A stretch of 16,401 nt of DNA, from contig CAJASG010000410.1 in NCBI GenBank assembly GCA_903944555.1, positions 1 to 16,401 of the forward strand, given 5' to 3'. Source of the DNA: an uncultured beta proteobacterium (GTDB lineage: Bacteria > Pseudomonadota > Gammaproteobacteria > Burkholderiales > Burkholderiaceae_C). The translations under genes and the position numbers were made by a program. Positions 7,995 to 15,091 of the stretch are shown here, piece after piece. The notes below the pieces were generated by a model. It did no database searches. It had not been told where the DNA came from and saw only the letters and a list, made by a program, of their open reading frames with translations. The first letter of the stretch is position 1. Each line of letters starts with the position of its first letter.

Positions 7995-8001
7995 TTTCGG
8001 C

Positions 8002-8709
8002 ATGAACACACTGCAAGCGGAGCTGCGCCGCCTCTACCACTCTGACGACTCCACCGGCCCGAACCCGAACTTAGAAGAGCCCAGCATGATCGCGCCCGAT
8101 GGGTGCGTGCGCTCCATGGTGCTTGAACTGGCCAGACCGGCTGACTGGACGGTGCTGTCGACCGTGTGGCAAGGGGTTCAGGCGGACCTGGCATTACCGG
8201 CACCGGCTATCGCCGTGTCAGGCATTGACGGCTATCAATTGTGGTTCTCACTCGCCGATCCGGTGTCCGTCGCCCAAGCAATACCCTTTCTGGAATCGTT
8301 GTGCAGACGGTATCTGAGTGGGGTCACGCCTGCACGGATTCGCATACTGCCAACAGCCACACACCACGCCCGAGCGGTGCCCGCGCTCCAAGCGGATACG
8401 GGTCTGTGGTCCGCGTTCATTGCTCCGGACTTGGCAGCCATATTCGCGGATGAACCCTGGCTCAACGTACGCCCCAGCCCGGAGGCACAAGCCAACGTGC
8501 TCTCACGCCTTGAGAGCATCAAACCTGCGGCTTTTCAAGCGGCAATGAAGCTGCTCAGTCCTGCCGTTGGAACGGCTACGGCTCTAACGACATCATTCCC
8601 CCAAACGAGCCCGAACCCCAAGCACTTTCTGCTCGAAGTGATGAACGACCCAACCATTGCGATGCAGCTGCGCATCGAGGCGGCTAAAGCACTGCTGCCC
8701 TACTGCTAG
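8002..8709 (+). CDS. Unrecognised protein; faint AEP-primase-like and phage-type C-terminal motifs
   Basis: This 235-residue soluble protein belongs to no family I can name with confidence. Residues 66-106, around PAIAVSGIDGYQLWFSLADP, resemble the SG-x-G-x-H/LW strand of archaeo-eukaryotic primase folds as in TOTE or LigD-type primases. However, the usual histidine is Gln79 and no DxD metal-binding motif is seen upstream, so a catalytic primase is unlikely. Residues 110-140 (RIRILP, then TGLWSAFIAPDLA) fit the later strands loosely. The last 27 residues, FLLEVMNDP then RIEAAKALLPYC, match a motif I associate with phage-type DUF5681/small-terminase proteins. The ATG at 8002 has no strong ribosome-binding site. 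Its stop shares CTAG with the convergent MYG1 gene. Function unknown. Confidence 0.7.
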   Translation: MNTLQAELRRLYHSDDSTGPNPNLEEPSMIAPDGCVRSMVLELARPADWTVLSTVWQGVQADLALPAPAIAVSGIDGYQLWFSLADPVSVAQAIPFLESLCRRYLSGVTPARIRILPTATHHARAVPALQADTGLWSAFIAPDLAAIFADEPWLNVRPSPEAQANVLSRLESIKPAAFQAAMKLLSPAVGTATALTTSFPQTSPNPKHFLLEVMNDPTIAMQLRIEAAKALLPYC

Positions 8710-8720
8710 GGTAAGAGTGC
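8689..8720. terminator. Nested hairpin centred on the shared stop codons, possible two-way terminator
   Basis: CCCTA (8698-8702) and TAGGG (8707-8711) pair around a CTGC loop. Outside them GCACT (8689-8693) pairs with AGTGC (8716-8720) across a symmetric internal loop. The CTAG holding both stop codons lies across the loop and 3' arm. Leaving the hairpin on the minus strand the sequence is TTTAG; no T run follows on the plus strand. It could end transcription for both converging genes. Confidence 0.45.
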
Positions 8721-9674
8721 CAACTCTGCGAGGCGGATCGCACTTTCCAGACTTTTCGCCCCCCCGATGAACAGGTTCAGATGGCAAAAAACACTGTCTT
8801 GCACACCGGTGACCGCCGCCAACTCCGCATCCCGCAGCCCCGCCCAACTCTTGGGCAAGTCGCGACGGGTGGTGAATGATCCGGACTCCACTGGCACGGT
8901 CTTGATCTGGTACTGACTGCCATCCGAATCCGGGTAGATCACAAACAGGACCTCGGGCATTTCATCCACCACCACGCTTGTCCAGGGCATGCCCCCCTCA
9001 CGCAGGTGGAGCACTTTGCCATCCAGCAATTTGGGCGCTTGGCGCACGATGTCACGCGAGCGGATTTGCGAGATTTTTTTGACGATGGCCCGGTCCAAAA
9101 AACGTCTGACAATGCCGATAGCTTCACAAAAACTGTCTTCCTGGAGTTGGGCTTTGGCGTCACCGTCCAGCCCCTGCTCTTCCATCCAATTGGTGTTGAG
9201 TTGCGCTACCAAAGCCGATAGCCCAAAAATTCCTGGCGCCACATCGCCCTGACCGGTGTCGACGATGTCCAGATATTGCACCAAGGACTGGTCGATGGAA
9301 CGTACGATCTCGGCCACGTCTTGCGCATCGAGATCGAGGCCGCGGCCAATGGCCAATGCGGACACATAGAGGCTGCCGTAGGCCGACCATACCAAGCCTG
9401 CGCTGGCATAACCCACCCCCGCAATTTCTTCGCCATCCACCACGCGGGCGGGTCGCGCGCCGTTGAAGCCGCGCTGATGGTGGTCGAAGCGGCCCGCCCC
9501 GGCGCCCCAGAGGCCGCCCACATCAACGGCAAAGTCCGCCGCTTCAATGCGTTCGCTACTGCGGGTACGGACCAAGGTGTGCGATGGAAATACGCCCATC
9601 AGGACGCCGACACCAAAGACGTCGTCGGCGTGAAAGCTGCCGTTGTGGGTGGCAATTGTTTTGTGTTCAGTCAT
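8706..9674 (-). CDS. MYG1 family protein (UPF0160), DHH-like phosphoesterase fold
   Basis: This is a 322-residue protein of the MYG1 family. Eukaryotic MYG1 is a 3'-5' RNA exonuclease of nucleus and mitochondria; bacterial members are widespread but little studied. The metal-binding marks are intact: THNGSFHADD at 9-18 (H10, H15, D17), the D51 strand and DHH at 64-66. The C-terminal segment with PKSWAGLRDAEL, TGVQDSVFCH and FIGGAKSLESA is typical, and the length is normal. Activity in bacteria is inferred from the conserved residues only. The ATG at 9674 diverges from the oxygenase-like gene 58 bp away. No strong ribosome-binding site is visible. Confidence 0.93.
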   Translation of the reverse strand: MTEHKTIATHNGSFHADDVFGVGVLMGVFPSHTLVRTRSSERIEAADFAVDVGGLWGAGAGRFDHHQRGFNGARPARVVDGEEIAGVGYASAGLVWSAYGSLYVSALAIGRGLDLDAQDVAEIVRSIDQSLVQYLDIVDTGQGDVAPGIFGLSALVAQLNTNWMEEQGLDGDAKAQLQEDSFCEAIGIVRRFLDRAIVKKISQIRSRDIVRQAPKLLDGKVLHLREGGMPWTSVVVDEMPEVLFVIYPDSDGSQYQIKTVPVESGSFTTRRDLPKSWAGLRDAELAAVTGVQDSVFCHLNLFIGGAKSLESAIRLAELALLP

Positions 9675-9732
9675 CTGGGGATTTTAGTGACTGGTGCGGC
9701 GGAGCGCACGCGGCCTCACTACACTAGCCCCA

Positions 9733-10494
9733 ATGAGCGCACTCCATAAACCCCATTGCGTGCGCAACTTCCCTGTTTCTTATTACCCGAGCGATGATGT
9801 CATGCGCAGTCGGAGCGTGGGTGGTGCCGTATTCGCGGGTGCGGTGGATGTGCCTGCGCCCACGGCAAGGCTGGTGGCCGACTGGAACCGGGAGATTACG
9901 TCGCGCTTGTGCCTAGAAGCCGGCGACGTGGAGGAATTGTCTTTGGCGCGCGCCCGCGCCCGTTGGCCAGACTATGGCCGATGCGTGCAGGCCATGGCAG
10001 ATTGGACGCGCACGCTGGGTCTGCAGGAGGTGCTTGCCTCTTGCGATGTGGCCCTGATGGCCTGCCGCGGCGCGCGGTACCACCATGACGGCGCACAGTA
10101 TGGCGGCATGGCCTTTTGCAATCTCTTCCTGAGCGAGGACAAGGGGCTGGACTTGCATTTCCCGGCAACCGGTCAGCGTATTCCCATCTCCAGAGGGACA
10201 GTGGTGTTTTTTGATACGTGCCAGCCGCACGCCGTCATTGAACGGAACAGCGAGTGCTTTCATTCAGACAACTTCTCCACTGCGCACGATTGCAGCCAAG
10301 TATTCCTTAGCTGGGAACTTCCCATCGAGGATGCCTTGGTTGGGCAAGCACTGCACGTCGCCTTTGACATAGACCCTTCGACCGCGTCACTGCTGGATGA
10401 TGCGCAAGTCTGGTTGAACGGCGCACGGGCCAGCGTGTGCCCGGACTCGGGTCAATGGCTCCAAGCGGACCCAGCCCTTAGTGGTCCTTGTTGA
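9733..10494 (+). CDS. Possible 2-oxoglutarate/Fe(II)-dependent oxygenase
   Basis: This is a 253-residue soluble protein starting at the ATG at 9733; an in-frame start at 9694 would lie in the promoter region. A facial-triad pattern can be read: HHD at 117-119 (an HxD using H117 and D119), a distal H166 in TCQPHAVIE, and R171 as a candidate 2-oxoglutarate ligand. Between them LDLHFPATGQRIPISRGTVVFFD looks like the double-stranded beta-helix core, with a 'G-T-V-V-F-F-D' strand ahead of the distal histidine as in many such enzymes. The substrate is unknown. H117 and H118 side by side make the ligand choice ambiguous. It diverges from the MYG1 gene and its 3' end overlaps the convergent 91-residue gene by 17 bp. 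Confidence 0.6.
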   Translation: MSALHKPHCVRNFPVSYYPSDDVMRSRSVGGAVFAGAVDVPAPTARLVADWNREITSRLCLEAGDVEELSLARARARWPDYGRCVQAMADWTRTLGLQEVLASCDVALMACRGARYHHDGAQYGGMAFCNLFLSEDKGLDLHFPATGQRIPISRGTVVFFDTCQPHAVIERNSECFHSDNFSTAHDCSQVFLSWELPIEDALVGQALHVAFDIDPSTASLLDDAQVWLNGARASVCPDSGQWLQADPALSGPC

Positions 10495-10753
10495 CGATTA
10501 CTTTATCGTTTCTACGCGGCTTGCCGGCTCGACCGGCCTTTGACCATTCGTAGTCATGGCCATCCGGTGTTTTGCCATCTACAACAGAATCCACACCCGG
10601 CTTCCCAACTTGGTGTGGATCTTGTGCCACCATAGTGACAAACGAAAAACCGGCGTCGCGTTTCTCTTTGACCAGTTCTAGCGCCTTGGTGAGAAGCGCC
10701 TCGTTGTGCGAGCACGCTTCGCCATGGGCACCGGTCCAGTAAATTTTAAACAT
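10478..10753 (-). CDS. Small hypothetical protein, 91 residues
   Basis: I do not recognise the family. The protein begins MFKIYWTGAHGEACSHNEALL, has an amphipathic helix at about 17-33 (NEALLTKALELVKEKRDAG), a beta-like FSFVTMVAQ strand, and a Gly/Asp/Lys-rich tail that is probably flexible. It has no signal peptide, membrane helix or evident metal site; the only cysteine is Cys14. The layout is plausible for a small single-domain cytosolic protein, and codon use is like its neighbours. Its 3' end overlaps the convergent oxygenase-like gene by 17 bases. It lies 40 bases downstream of the PEP-CTERM gene on the same strand, so the two may be co-transcribed. Confidence 0.6.
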   Translation of the reverse strand: MFKIYWTGAHGEACSHNEALLTKALELVKEKRDAGFSFVTMVAQDPHQVGKPGVDSVVDGKTPDGHDYEWSKAGRAGKPRRNDKVIVNKDH

Positions 10754-10782
10754 GCCCGCATCATAAAGCGCCCCTTCCCACG

Positions 10783-10803
10783 GCCCGCTTGTGTCAGGCG
10801 GGC
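10783..10803. terminator. Inverted repeat at the end of the PEP-CTERM gene
   Basis: GCCCGC (10783-10788) and GCGGGC (10798-10803) flank a 9-nt loop that contains the PEP-CTERM stop codon. On the minus strand no T run follows; on the plus strand only TTT follows. It could be a weak terminator between this gene and the 91-residue gene. Confidence 0.3.
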
Positions 10804-11564
10804 TTTGCGACTTTGGAGCGCCGCACTACCGTCATGCCGACCAGCGCAAGCCCCATCAATGCCAAGGAGCCGGGCTCGGGCACGTTCTCCACATCACTGC
10901 GAAGCGCCACGTTGGCCAGCAAATAGGCAGAGTTACTGCCGTTCTCTGCGGTCCAGAACGAGGTAAACGGATTGCTGCCACTGGGGTCCAGCGAGAAGCC
11001 AATCACGTTCAGCGTGTAAGTATCCAGACCGACCAGGAAATCCTCCGAGGTGGAGGACCAGTTGGCAATCACTCGGTCCGCGCAACCATTGATATTCACA
11101 CCAATGCCCACCACGCCACCGTCCGCGCAGGGGTTGTCAGCGTTCGGGGTTTCCCAATGGTCAAAGTCATAGCTGAACGATTTATTTACCACCGGATTGC
11201 CGTTGACACCCACGTCCGCGGTGATTCTGAGCTTAATGTCCGTGATGCTGGTGCCCGCATTGATTGGAAAGTTCTGGTGCGTGAAGGTACCCAACACCAA
11301 GCTGGGCGATGGCGACGGTGGCACGGTGAAGCTAAGCGGCTGCGCAGCAATGCTGAAGTCGTAGCCGCTTTGCTGCGCTCCAACACCCCAGTGGGCATGG
11401 GCCGTGGTGGTAGACGGGTTGTTGACATACGTCACATTGCTGGCGGGCACCGCGTCGTACCACTCGGCGGTGATATTTGACAGGGACACTGCGGATGCCT
11501 GCGCGAAACCGGAGGTGAACACCGCGATCGTCGCAGCCACGATTGACCATTTATGCATTTTCAT
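10794..11564 (-). CDS. THxN family PEP-CTERM exported protein
   Basis: This is a 256-residue exported surface protein. It has a signal peptide (about 1-24, cut after AQASA), and a C-terminal sorting signal with VPEPGS at 228-233, a hydrophobic helix and RRSK, the substrate form for exosortase/archaeosortase-type processing linked to exopolysaccharide. THQN at 95-98 in GTFTHQNFPIN gives the name of the THxN subfamily. The middle is Thr/Ser/Asn-rich beta structure with cysteines at 146 and 161. AGGAG stands 9 bases before the ATG at 11564; an ATG two codons later is possible. No exosortase gene is in the window, so processing must be done from elsewhere. Transcription may be sigma-54 dependent. 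Confidence 0.9.
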   Translation of the reverse strand: MKMHKWSIVAATIAVFTSGFAQASAVSLSNITAEWYDAVPASNVTYVNNPSTTTAHAHWGVGAQQSGYDFSIAAQPLSFTVPPSPSPSLVLGTFTHQNFPINAGTSITDIKLRITADVGVNGNPVVNKSFSYDFDHWETPNADNPCADGGVVGIGVNINGCADRVIANWSSTSEDFLVGLDTYTLNVIGFSLDPSGSNPFTSFWTAENGSNSAYLLANVALRSDVENVPEPGSLALMGLALVGMTVVRRSKVAKPA

Positions 11565-11941
11565 GTTGCCTAGCTCCTATAACTATTGAACCAGTCCCGC
11601 ATGTGGCGGGTGCCCGATGGCAACAACAGTCCAATCAACCTCTCATCGAACCACCAAAACGCCATCATGGGGATGAAATAGCAGGAAGCAGGCCAGCAAT
11701 GGCCTGGTACGGCAGGTCCCGGTAATTTTCAGGCCGTCAATGACCCGCGTGTTGTGCTTGTGTCGGCATCGGATTTCTCTCGACCTGAGAGTGAAAACAC
11801 CCGGTTTTAGGATGGTTTCCCGCCCCCTGTTGACGGGCAAAATGGAGGCTTTTAGAACACGCAATTTTTGCTGTGGCGAAGGGGTAGGTCCTGCCATTCG
11901 CCCCGGCGAAGCGACTGCGTGTCAAATTTCCCGACAGCAAA
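11565..11941. other. 377-bp intergenic region between the NTF2-like gene and the PEP-CTERM gene
   Basis: I see no convincing gene here. It holds the PEP-CTERM leader with its AGGAG (11574-11578 on the minus strand), a leader hairpin CCCGC/GCGGG at 11596-11610, and a candidate sigma-54 promoter at 11680-11695. Two GC-rich hairpins lie at 11876-11901 (imperfect) and around 11897-11910 (TTCGCC facing GGCGAA), which could end transcription of the large minus-strand operon. A plus-strand open frame at 11740-12045 has no coding character. Confidence 0.6.
11680..11695 (-). promoter_or_regulatory. Candidate sigma-54 promoter for the PEP-CTERM gene
   Basis: The minus strand reads TGGCCTGCTTCCTGCT. 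It has the obligatory GG and GC ten bases apart and matches TGGCACG-N4-TTGCW at most defined positions. The predicted start, about 11669, gives a leader of about 105 nt. PEP-CTERM genes in several betaproteobacteria are controlled by RpoN with the PrsK/PrsR pair, which makes the assignment sensible. No activator site was identified. Confidence 0.4.
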
Positions 11942-12370
11942 TCAGGAATTCGCCCGCGCTTTCAACCAGCGCATCAGACCACCCACCAGGGGCAATTTTT
12001 CGTACAACTCTTCGGCGGCGTCCCAGTAGTCACGGTGCAGCGTGATGCGGCCCGCTTCATCCAGCACCAAGTGCGAGCCACCCAGAATGCACTGCTCTTG
12101 TCCCTGCTTGAAGCGTTGGAAATAGAAGCGGAACTCCCAGGTCAAGAAACACTGGCCTCCCTGCACAATGCGCTCGGTAATGATGAAGCGGGGTTGGTTC
12201 AGGCTCACAAACATGTGGCGAAAAATGCGCTGAATCTCGGGCAAACCGCGCACGTCATTGAACGGGTCTTTGAAGCGCGCCTGCGGTGCATAGACCTCGT
12301 CCAACGCCTCCACACTGGCCGGTGTGAGGGTTTGAAATACTTCAACAATACGGTCAACAGCGTGGTTCAT
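11942..12370 (-). CDS. NTF2-like (SnoaL-type) protein of the CFA/DUF3833 cluster
   Basis: This is a 142-residue soluble protein with the cone-shaped NTF2/SnoaL fold. Marks are the LDEVYAPQARFKDPFNDVRG stretch (23-42), RIFRHMF, FLTWEFRFYF, GGSHLVLDEAGRI and the closing HRDYWDAAEELYEKLPLVGG. The D35-P36 and H112-R113-D114-Y115-W116-D117 groups line the pocket in homologues, which fits binding or isomerising a small hydrophobic ligand, but no reaction is known. I chose the ATG at 12370; the frame extending to 12469 would run into the SDR gene. It is the last gene of the operon, 23 bases after the SDR gene. This protein type recurs in the RpoE/ChrR-linked clusters. Confidence 0.88.
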   Translation of the reverse strand: MNHAVDRIVEVFQTLTPASVEALDEVYAPQARFKDPFNDVRGLPEIQRIFRHMFVSLNQPRFIITERIVQGGQCFLTWEFRFYFQRFKQGQEQCILGGSHLVLDEAGRITLHRDYWDAAEELYEKLPLVGGLMRWLKARANS

Positions 12371-12393
12371 GGGGACTCTCGGTTCAAGAAAAA

Positions 12394-13185
12394 TTAGCCG
12401 GGGTTCAGGCGACGGGTGGCGGCAAAAAATGCCGGATAGGGCAGCAGCTGCAGCGCCTTCATCCACCAAGTAAAGCGCCTGGGAAAGTGCATCTCAAACG
12501 CGCCGCGCGACCAGCCCCGCAGGATTTCCTGCGCAGCCTGCTCCGGGCTGATCAAGGCTGGCATTTTGAACTGGTTTTGTGCTGTGAGCGGGGTGTCGAC
12601 AAAGCCGGGGTTGATCAGTGACACGCCCACGCCATGGCGGTGCAGATCCAGATAGAGCGTCTCTGCCAGGTTGATGAGCGCGGCTTTGGTCGGACCATAG
12701 GCCAGGCTGTTGGGCAGGCCCCGGTAGCCCGCCACGCTGCCCATCAGGCTGATGTGGCCGCGCTGGCTGCTGTGCGGGTCCAGCGGCTGGCGCAACAGGA
12801 TGGGTAGCACCGCATCCAGCAAGTGCAGCGCGCCCAGGTAGTTGATCTGGTTGTGGCGCAGCAGGTCGGACAGGTCGATATCGGTTGCCTGCATGGCATG
12901 GTAGTGCCCGGCGCAAAACACCACGCAGTCCAACGCGCCTTGGTCCGCGAGAGCAAGCGCAGCAGCTTGCACCGCCCGTGCATCGGTCACGTCCAGGGGG
13001 AGCGCTTGCGCGCCGGGGTGGGCATCGACAAAGGCGTTGAGCGCGTCTACGCCCCGCGCCGACACGATCACTTTGGCACCCTGTGCGTGCAGCGCCGATG
13101 CGCTGGCACGGCCAATGCCGGTGGAGGCGCCTACCAGCCAAACGGTGCGGCCGCGCCAATCGGCCATGCGGGGGTTTAGAGCCAT
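12394..13185 (-). CDS. Short-chain dehydrogenase/reductase of the CFA/DUF3833 cluster
   Basis: This is a 263-residue NAD(P)-dependent oxidoreductase of the classical SDR type. GASTGIG at 19-25 is the cofactor loop, CAG at 91-93 replaces the usual NAG, S150, Y163 and K167 (YGPTK) form the catalytic set, and INPGFVDTPLT (191-201) follows. The C-terminal 35 residues (MHFPRRFTWWMKALQLLPYPAFF) are hydrophobic and may contact the membrane, as expected for a lipid substrate. The substrate is unknown. AGAGGT stands well ahead of the ATG at 13185, with two bases to the DUF3833 stop; a second ATG at codon 7 is possible. Confidence 0.92.
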   Translation of the reverse strand: MALNPRMADWRGRTVWLVGASTGIGRASASALHAQGAKVIVSARGVDALNAFVDAHPGAQALPLDVTDARAVQAAALALADQGALDCVVFCAGHYHAMQATDIDLSDLLRHNQINYLGALHLLDAVLPILLRQPLDPHSSQRGHISLMGSVAGYRGLPNSLAYGPTKAALINLAETLYLDLHRHGVGVSLINPGFVDTPLTAQNQFKMPALISPEQAAQEILRGWSRGAFEMHFPRRFTWWMKALQLLPYPAFFAATRRLNPG

Positions 13186-13187
13186 AT

Positions 13188-13751
13188 TTACCTCTTATAA
13201 AAAGACAAGGTCACTTCACCCAAGCCCACGCCCCACTTGCGCATGGCGGCTTTGTTGAGCATGACTTTGTCGTCCATCAGGTACATCCAGTCGTCAAACT
13301 GCACCTCAATCACGCGGCCATCTACCGGCAGGGCCAGGGTGTAGGCCCAGTTAAACGCGTTGCCGCTTTGCTGACCCTCAGCCATGCCCACCACATCGTC
13401 GGCTTGGCCGGTGTAGCGGCCATTGGCGTGGCGCGTCAGGCGCCAGATGCGGCGCTGGGTGGTGCCGTCGGAATAGGTGAAGGCTTCATCCAGCACGCCT
13501 TGGTCACCCTTCCAGGTGCATTCCATCACCACCGTGAAGCGCTTCACCACCTTGCCCGAGCGGTCGGTAAAGATGCCGTGGGCGTCCAGCGTGCCGTTGA
13601 AGTACTCGCGCAGCTCCAGCACCGGGGTCTCTTTGGCGTAGTCCTGCACCTGTGGCGTGCTGCAGCCGCCGAGCAGTGCAGCCGACACGCACAGCGCCAG
13701 CACACTGCGCAGTGCGCGGGACTTGGAATGGGACATGGGTTGATGTTTCAT
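13188..13751 (-). CDS. DUF3833 family lipoprotein
   Basis: This is a 187-residue lipoprotein. The signal sequence runs to the lipobox LLGGC, putting the lipidated cysteine at 30; with Ser31 next to it, sorting to the outer membrane is likely. The mature domain carries DUF3833 marks: LELREYFNGTLDAHGIFTDR, the WRLT strand, GQADDVVG and VQFDDWMYLMDD, ending TLSFYKR. Such a single beta-rich domain could bind a lipid, but no activity is known. The ATG at 13751 overlaps the stop of the transporter gene (ATGA); a second ATG at codon 6 is equally reasonable, and neither has a good Shine-Dalgarno. In my knowledge DUF3833 nearly always travels with CFA-like and SDR genes, which supports a joint task. 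Confidence 0.9.
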   Translation of the reverse strand: MKHQPMSHSKSRALRSVLALCVSAALLGGCSTPQVQDYAKETPVLELREYFNGTLDAHGIFTDRSGKVVKRFTVVMECTWKGDQGVLDEAFTYSDGTTQRRIWRLTRHANGRYTGQADDVVGMAEGQQSGNAFNWAYTLALPVDGRVIEVQFDDWMYLMDDKVMLNKAAMRKWGVGLGEVTLSFYKR

Positions 13752-15091
13752 GGGGTTGCGGTCCGATCAAAGGGGTGAATCAGCAAGAAATGCAACGCAC
13801 CGGCGGCCAGGGCCTTGAGCGCACAGGGCAGCAGGCAATAGGCCACGGTCAGCATTTGCAGGGCCTGCGCGTCACGCGCGCCGGGTGCATAACCCAGCCA
13901 GCCCAACAAGGGCAATGCCAGCCCGGCGGCCAGCGCTAGGTTGAGCTTGGTGGCAAAGTTCCACCAACCAAAATACGCGCCCTCAGCGCGGCCCTGCTCC
14001 CCGGCATCGGCAATGAGCCCGGCCAACAAGGCCCCTGGCAGGGCCAGATCACTGCCGAGCGCCGCACCCGACAGCGCGCACACCAACAAAAACAGGGCCT
14101 CATCCCCCACGCCCAGCAGGGTGGCACCCATGAACGCCGCGATGGACAGCAGCATGCCGGCACGCCAGCTGCGCTCCAGACCCACCACGCGCACCAGCCG
14201 CAACCATAAAGGCATGGAGAGCGCGCCACACAAAAAGTAGACCCCTAGGGCAGCAGTCTGTGTGGCAACACCAGCTTGCAAACGGTCCTGCACAAAAAAC
14301 AGCACCAGCGTCGCGGGAATGGCGCTGGCAATGCCATTGAGTGAAAACACCAGCAACAACCGTCGAAACGCCGGGTTACGCCAGGGCAACCACACATCAG
14401 AATCCACGCGAACAGGCACCGCGCCCGCATGCTGCACCAGCGCGGTAGCGGGCACTGTTGCGGTTGCAACGGCGGGCCGTGGGGCACGCGTCCACGCCCA
14501 CCAGCCCAGCACCAAACTCGCGCACAAAAGGGCCAGCATGGCAGGTATGCCCGCCAAGGTGGGGGTAACGGCGGCCAGCAGCACACCGACCAGCCCCAGC
14601 CCTTCGCGCCACGCCACCACCCGGCTGCGGTACAGCGCGTCGCCGCCCAGCATGGCGCCCCAGGACTGGTGGGCAATCGCCAAGGCGCTGTAGGCAGCGT
14701 AGGTCACCAGCAGGCAAGCCGCAGCCCACCACAGCAGTGCATCCGGCGTTCTCACCGGCGGCAAAAAAAGACCGGAAAAGCCCAGGCCCAGCACCAGCGC
14801 CGCCACCGCCGCCCAGGCCAGGACGGCGCGCAGTGAGCGCCGGTACAGGCGGTCGCACACCCGTCCCAGCAGAGGATCAATCAGCGCGTCCAACAAACGC
14901 GCGCCCAGCAGTACCGCACCCAGCGCGGCCAAGGACACGCCCCACTCACGCGCATACAAATTGGGCATCAGCACGTACAGCGGTAGCGCGCAAAAGGCCA
15001 GTGGCAGACCCAACAGGCCGTAGCGCAGGCCATCGCCCACGCTCCAACCTCGCGCGGTTGGTTCCAACGCGTGCGCTGCGTGGGTGTTCAT
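13748..15091 (-). CDS. MFS_2/GPH-like membrane transporter of the CFA/DUF3833 cluster
   Basis: This is a 447-residue inner-membrane protein with about 12 hydrophobic segments. LLDALIDPLLGRVCDR (about 57-72) is the motif of the GPH/MFS_2 branch, which includes sugar:cation symporters and lipid transporters such as the lysophospholipid carriers; the substrate here is unknown and a lipid is a guess from context. I chose the ATG at 15091, which overlaps the stop of the chalcone-isomerase-like gene by ATGA; the open frame to 15178 would run back through that gene. The stop overlaps the DUF3833 start in the same way. The sequence is very Ala/Leu-rich, so helix borders are uncertain. Confidence 0.85.
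   Translation of the reverse strand: MNTHAAHALEPTARGWSVGDGLRYGLLGLPLAFCALPLYVLMPNLYAREWGVSLAALGAVLLGARLLDALIDPLLGRVCDRLYRRSLRAVLAWAAVAALVLGLGFSGLFLPPVRTPDALLWWAAACLLVTYAAYSALAIAHQSWGAMLGGDALYRSRVVAWREGLGLVGVLLAAVTPTLAGIPAMLALLCASLVLGWWAWTRAPRPAVATATVPATALVQHAGAVPVRVDSDVWLPWRNPAFRRLLLVFSLNGIASAIPATLVLFFVQDRLQAGVATQTAALGVYFLCGALSMPLWLRLVRVVGLERSWRAGMLLSIAAFMGATLLGVGDEALFLLVCALSGAALGSDLALPGALLAGLIADAGEQGRAEGAYFGWWNFATKLNLALAAGLALPLLGWLGYAPGARDAQALQMLTVAYCLLPCALKALAAGALHFLLIHPFDRTATP

Noticed and set aside
10467..10487. GGACC/GGTCC hairpin at the oxygenase/91-residue gene junction as a terminator
   Set aside because: The stem is only five pairs with an 11-nt loop and only TTGTT after it; too weak to call.
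10791..11480. 229-codon open frame on the plus strand
   Set aside because: It is antisense to the PEP-CTERM gene, which has a signal peptide, THQN and PEP-CTERM signals and a good ribosome-binding site.
11740..12045. 101-codon plus-strand frame in the gap before the NTF2-like gene
   Set aside because: It enters the NTF2-like gene antisense, has no Shine-Dalgarno and an unprotein-like composition.
12494..13159. 221-codon minus-strand frame inside the SDR gene
   Set aside because: The product is Arg/Pro/Gly-rich without family marks, while the overlapping frame has all SDR motifs.
13083..13778. 231-codon open frame on the plus strand
   Set aside because: It is antisense across the SDR/DUF3833 junction and has no recognisable domain or ribosome-binding site.
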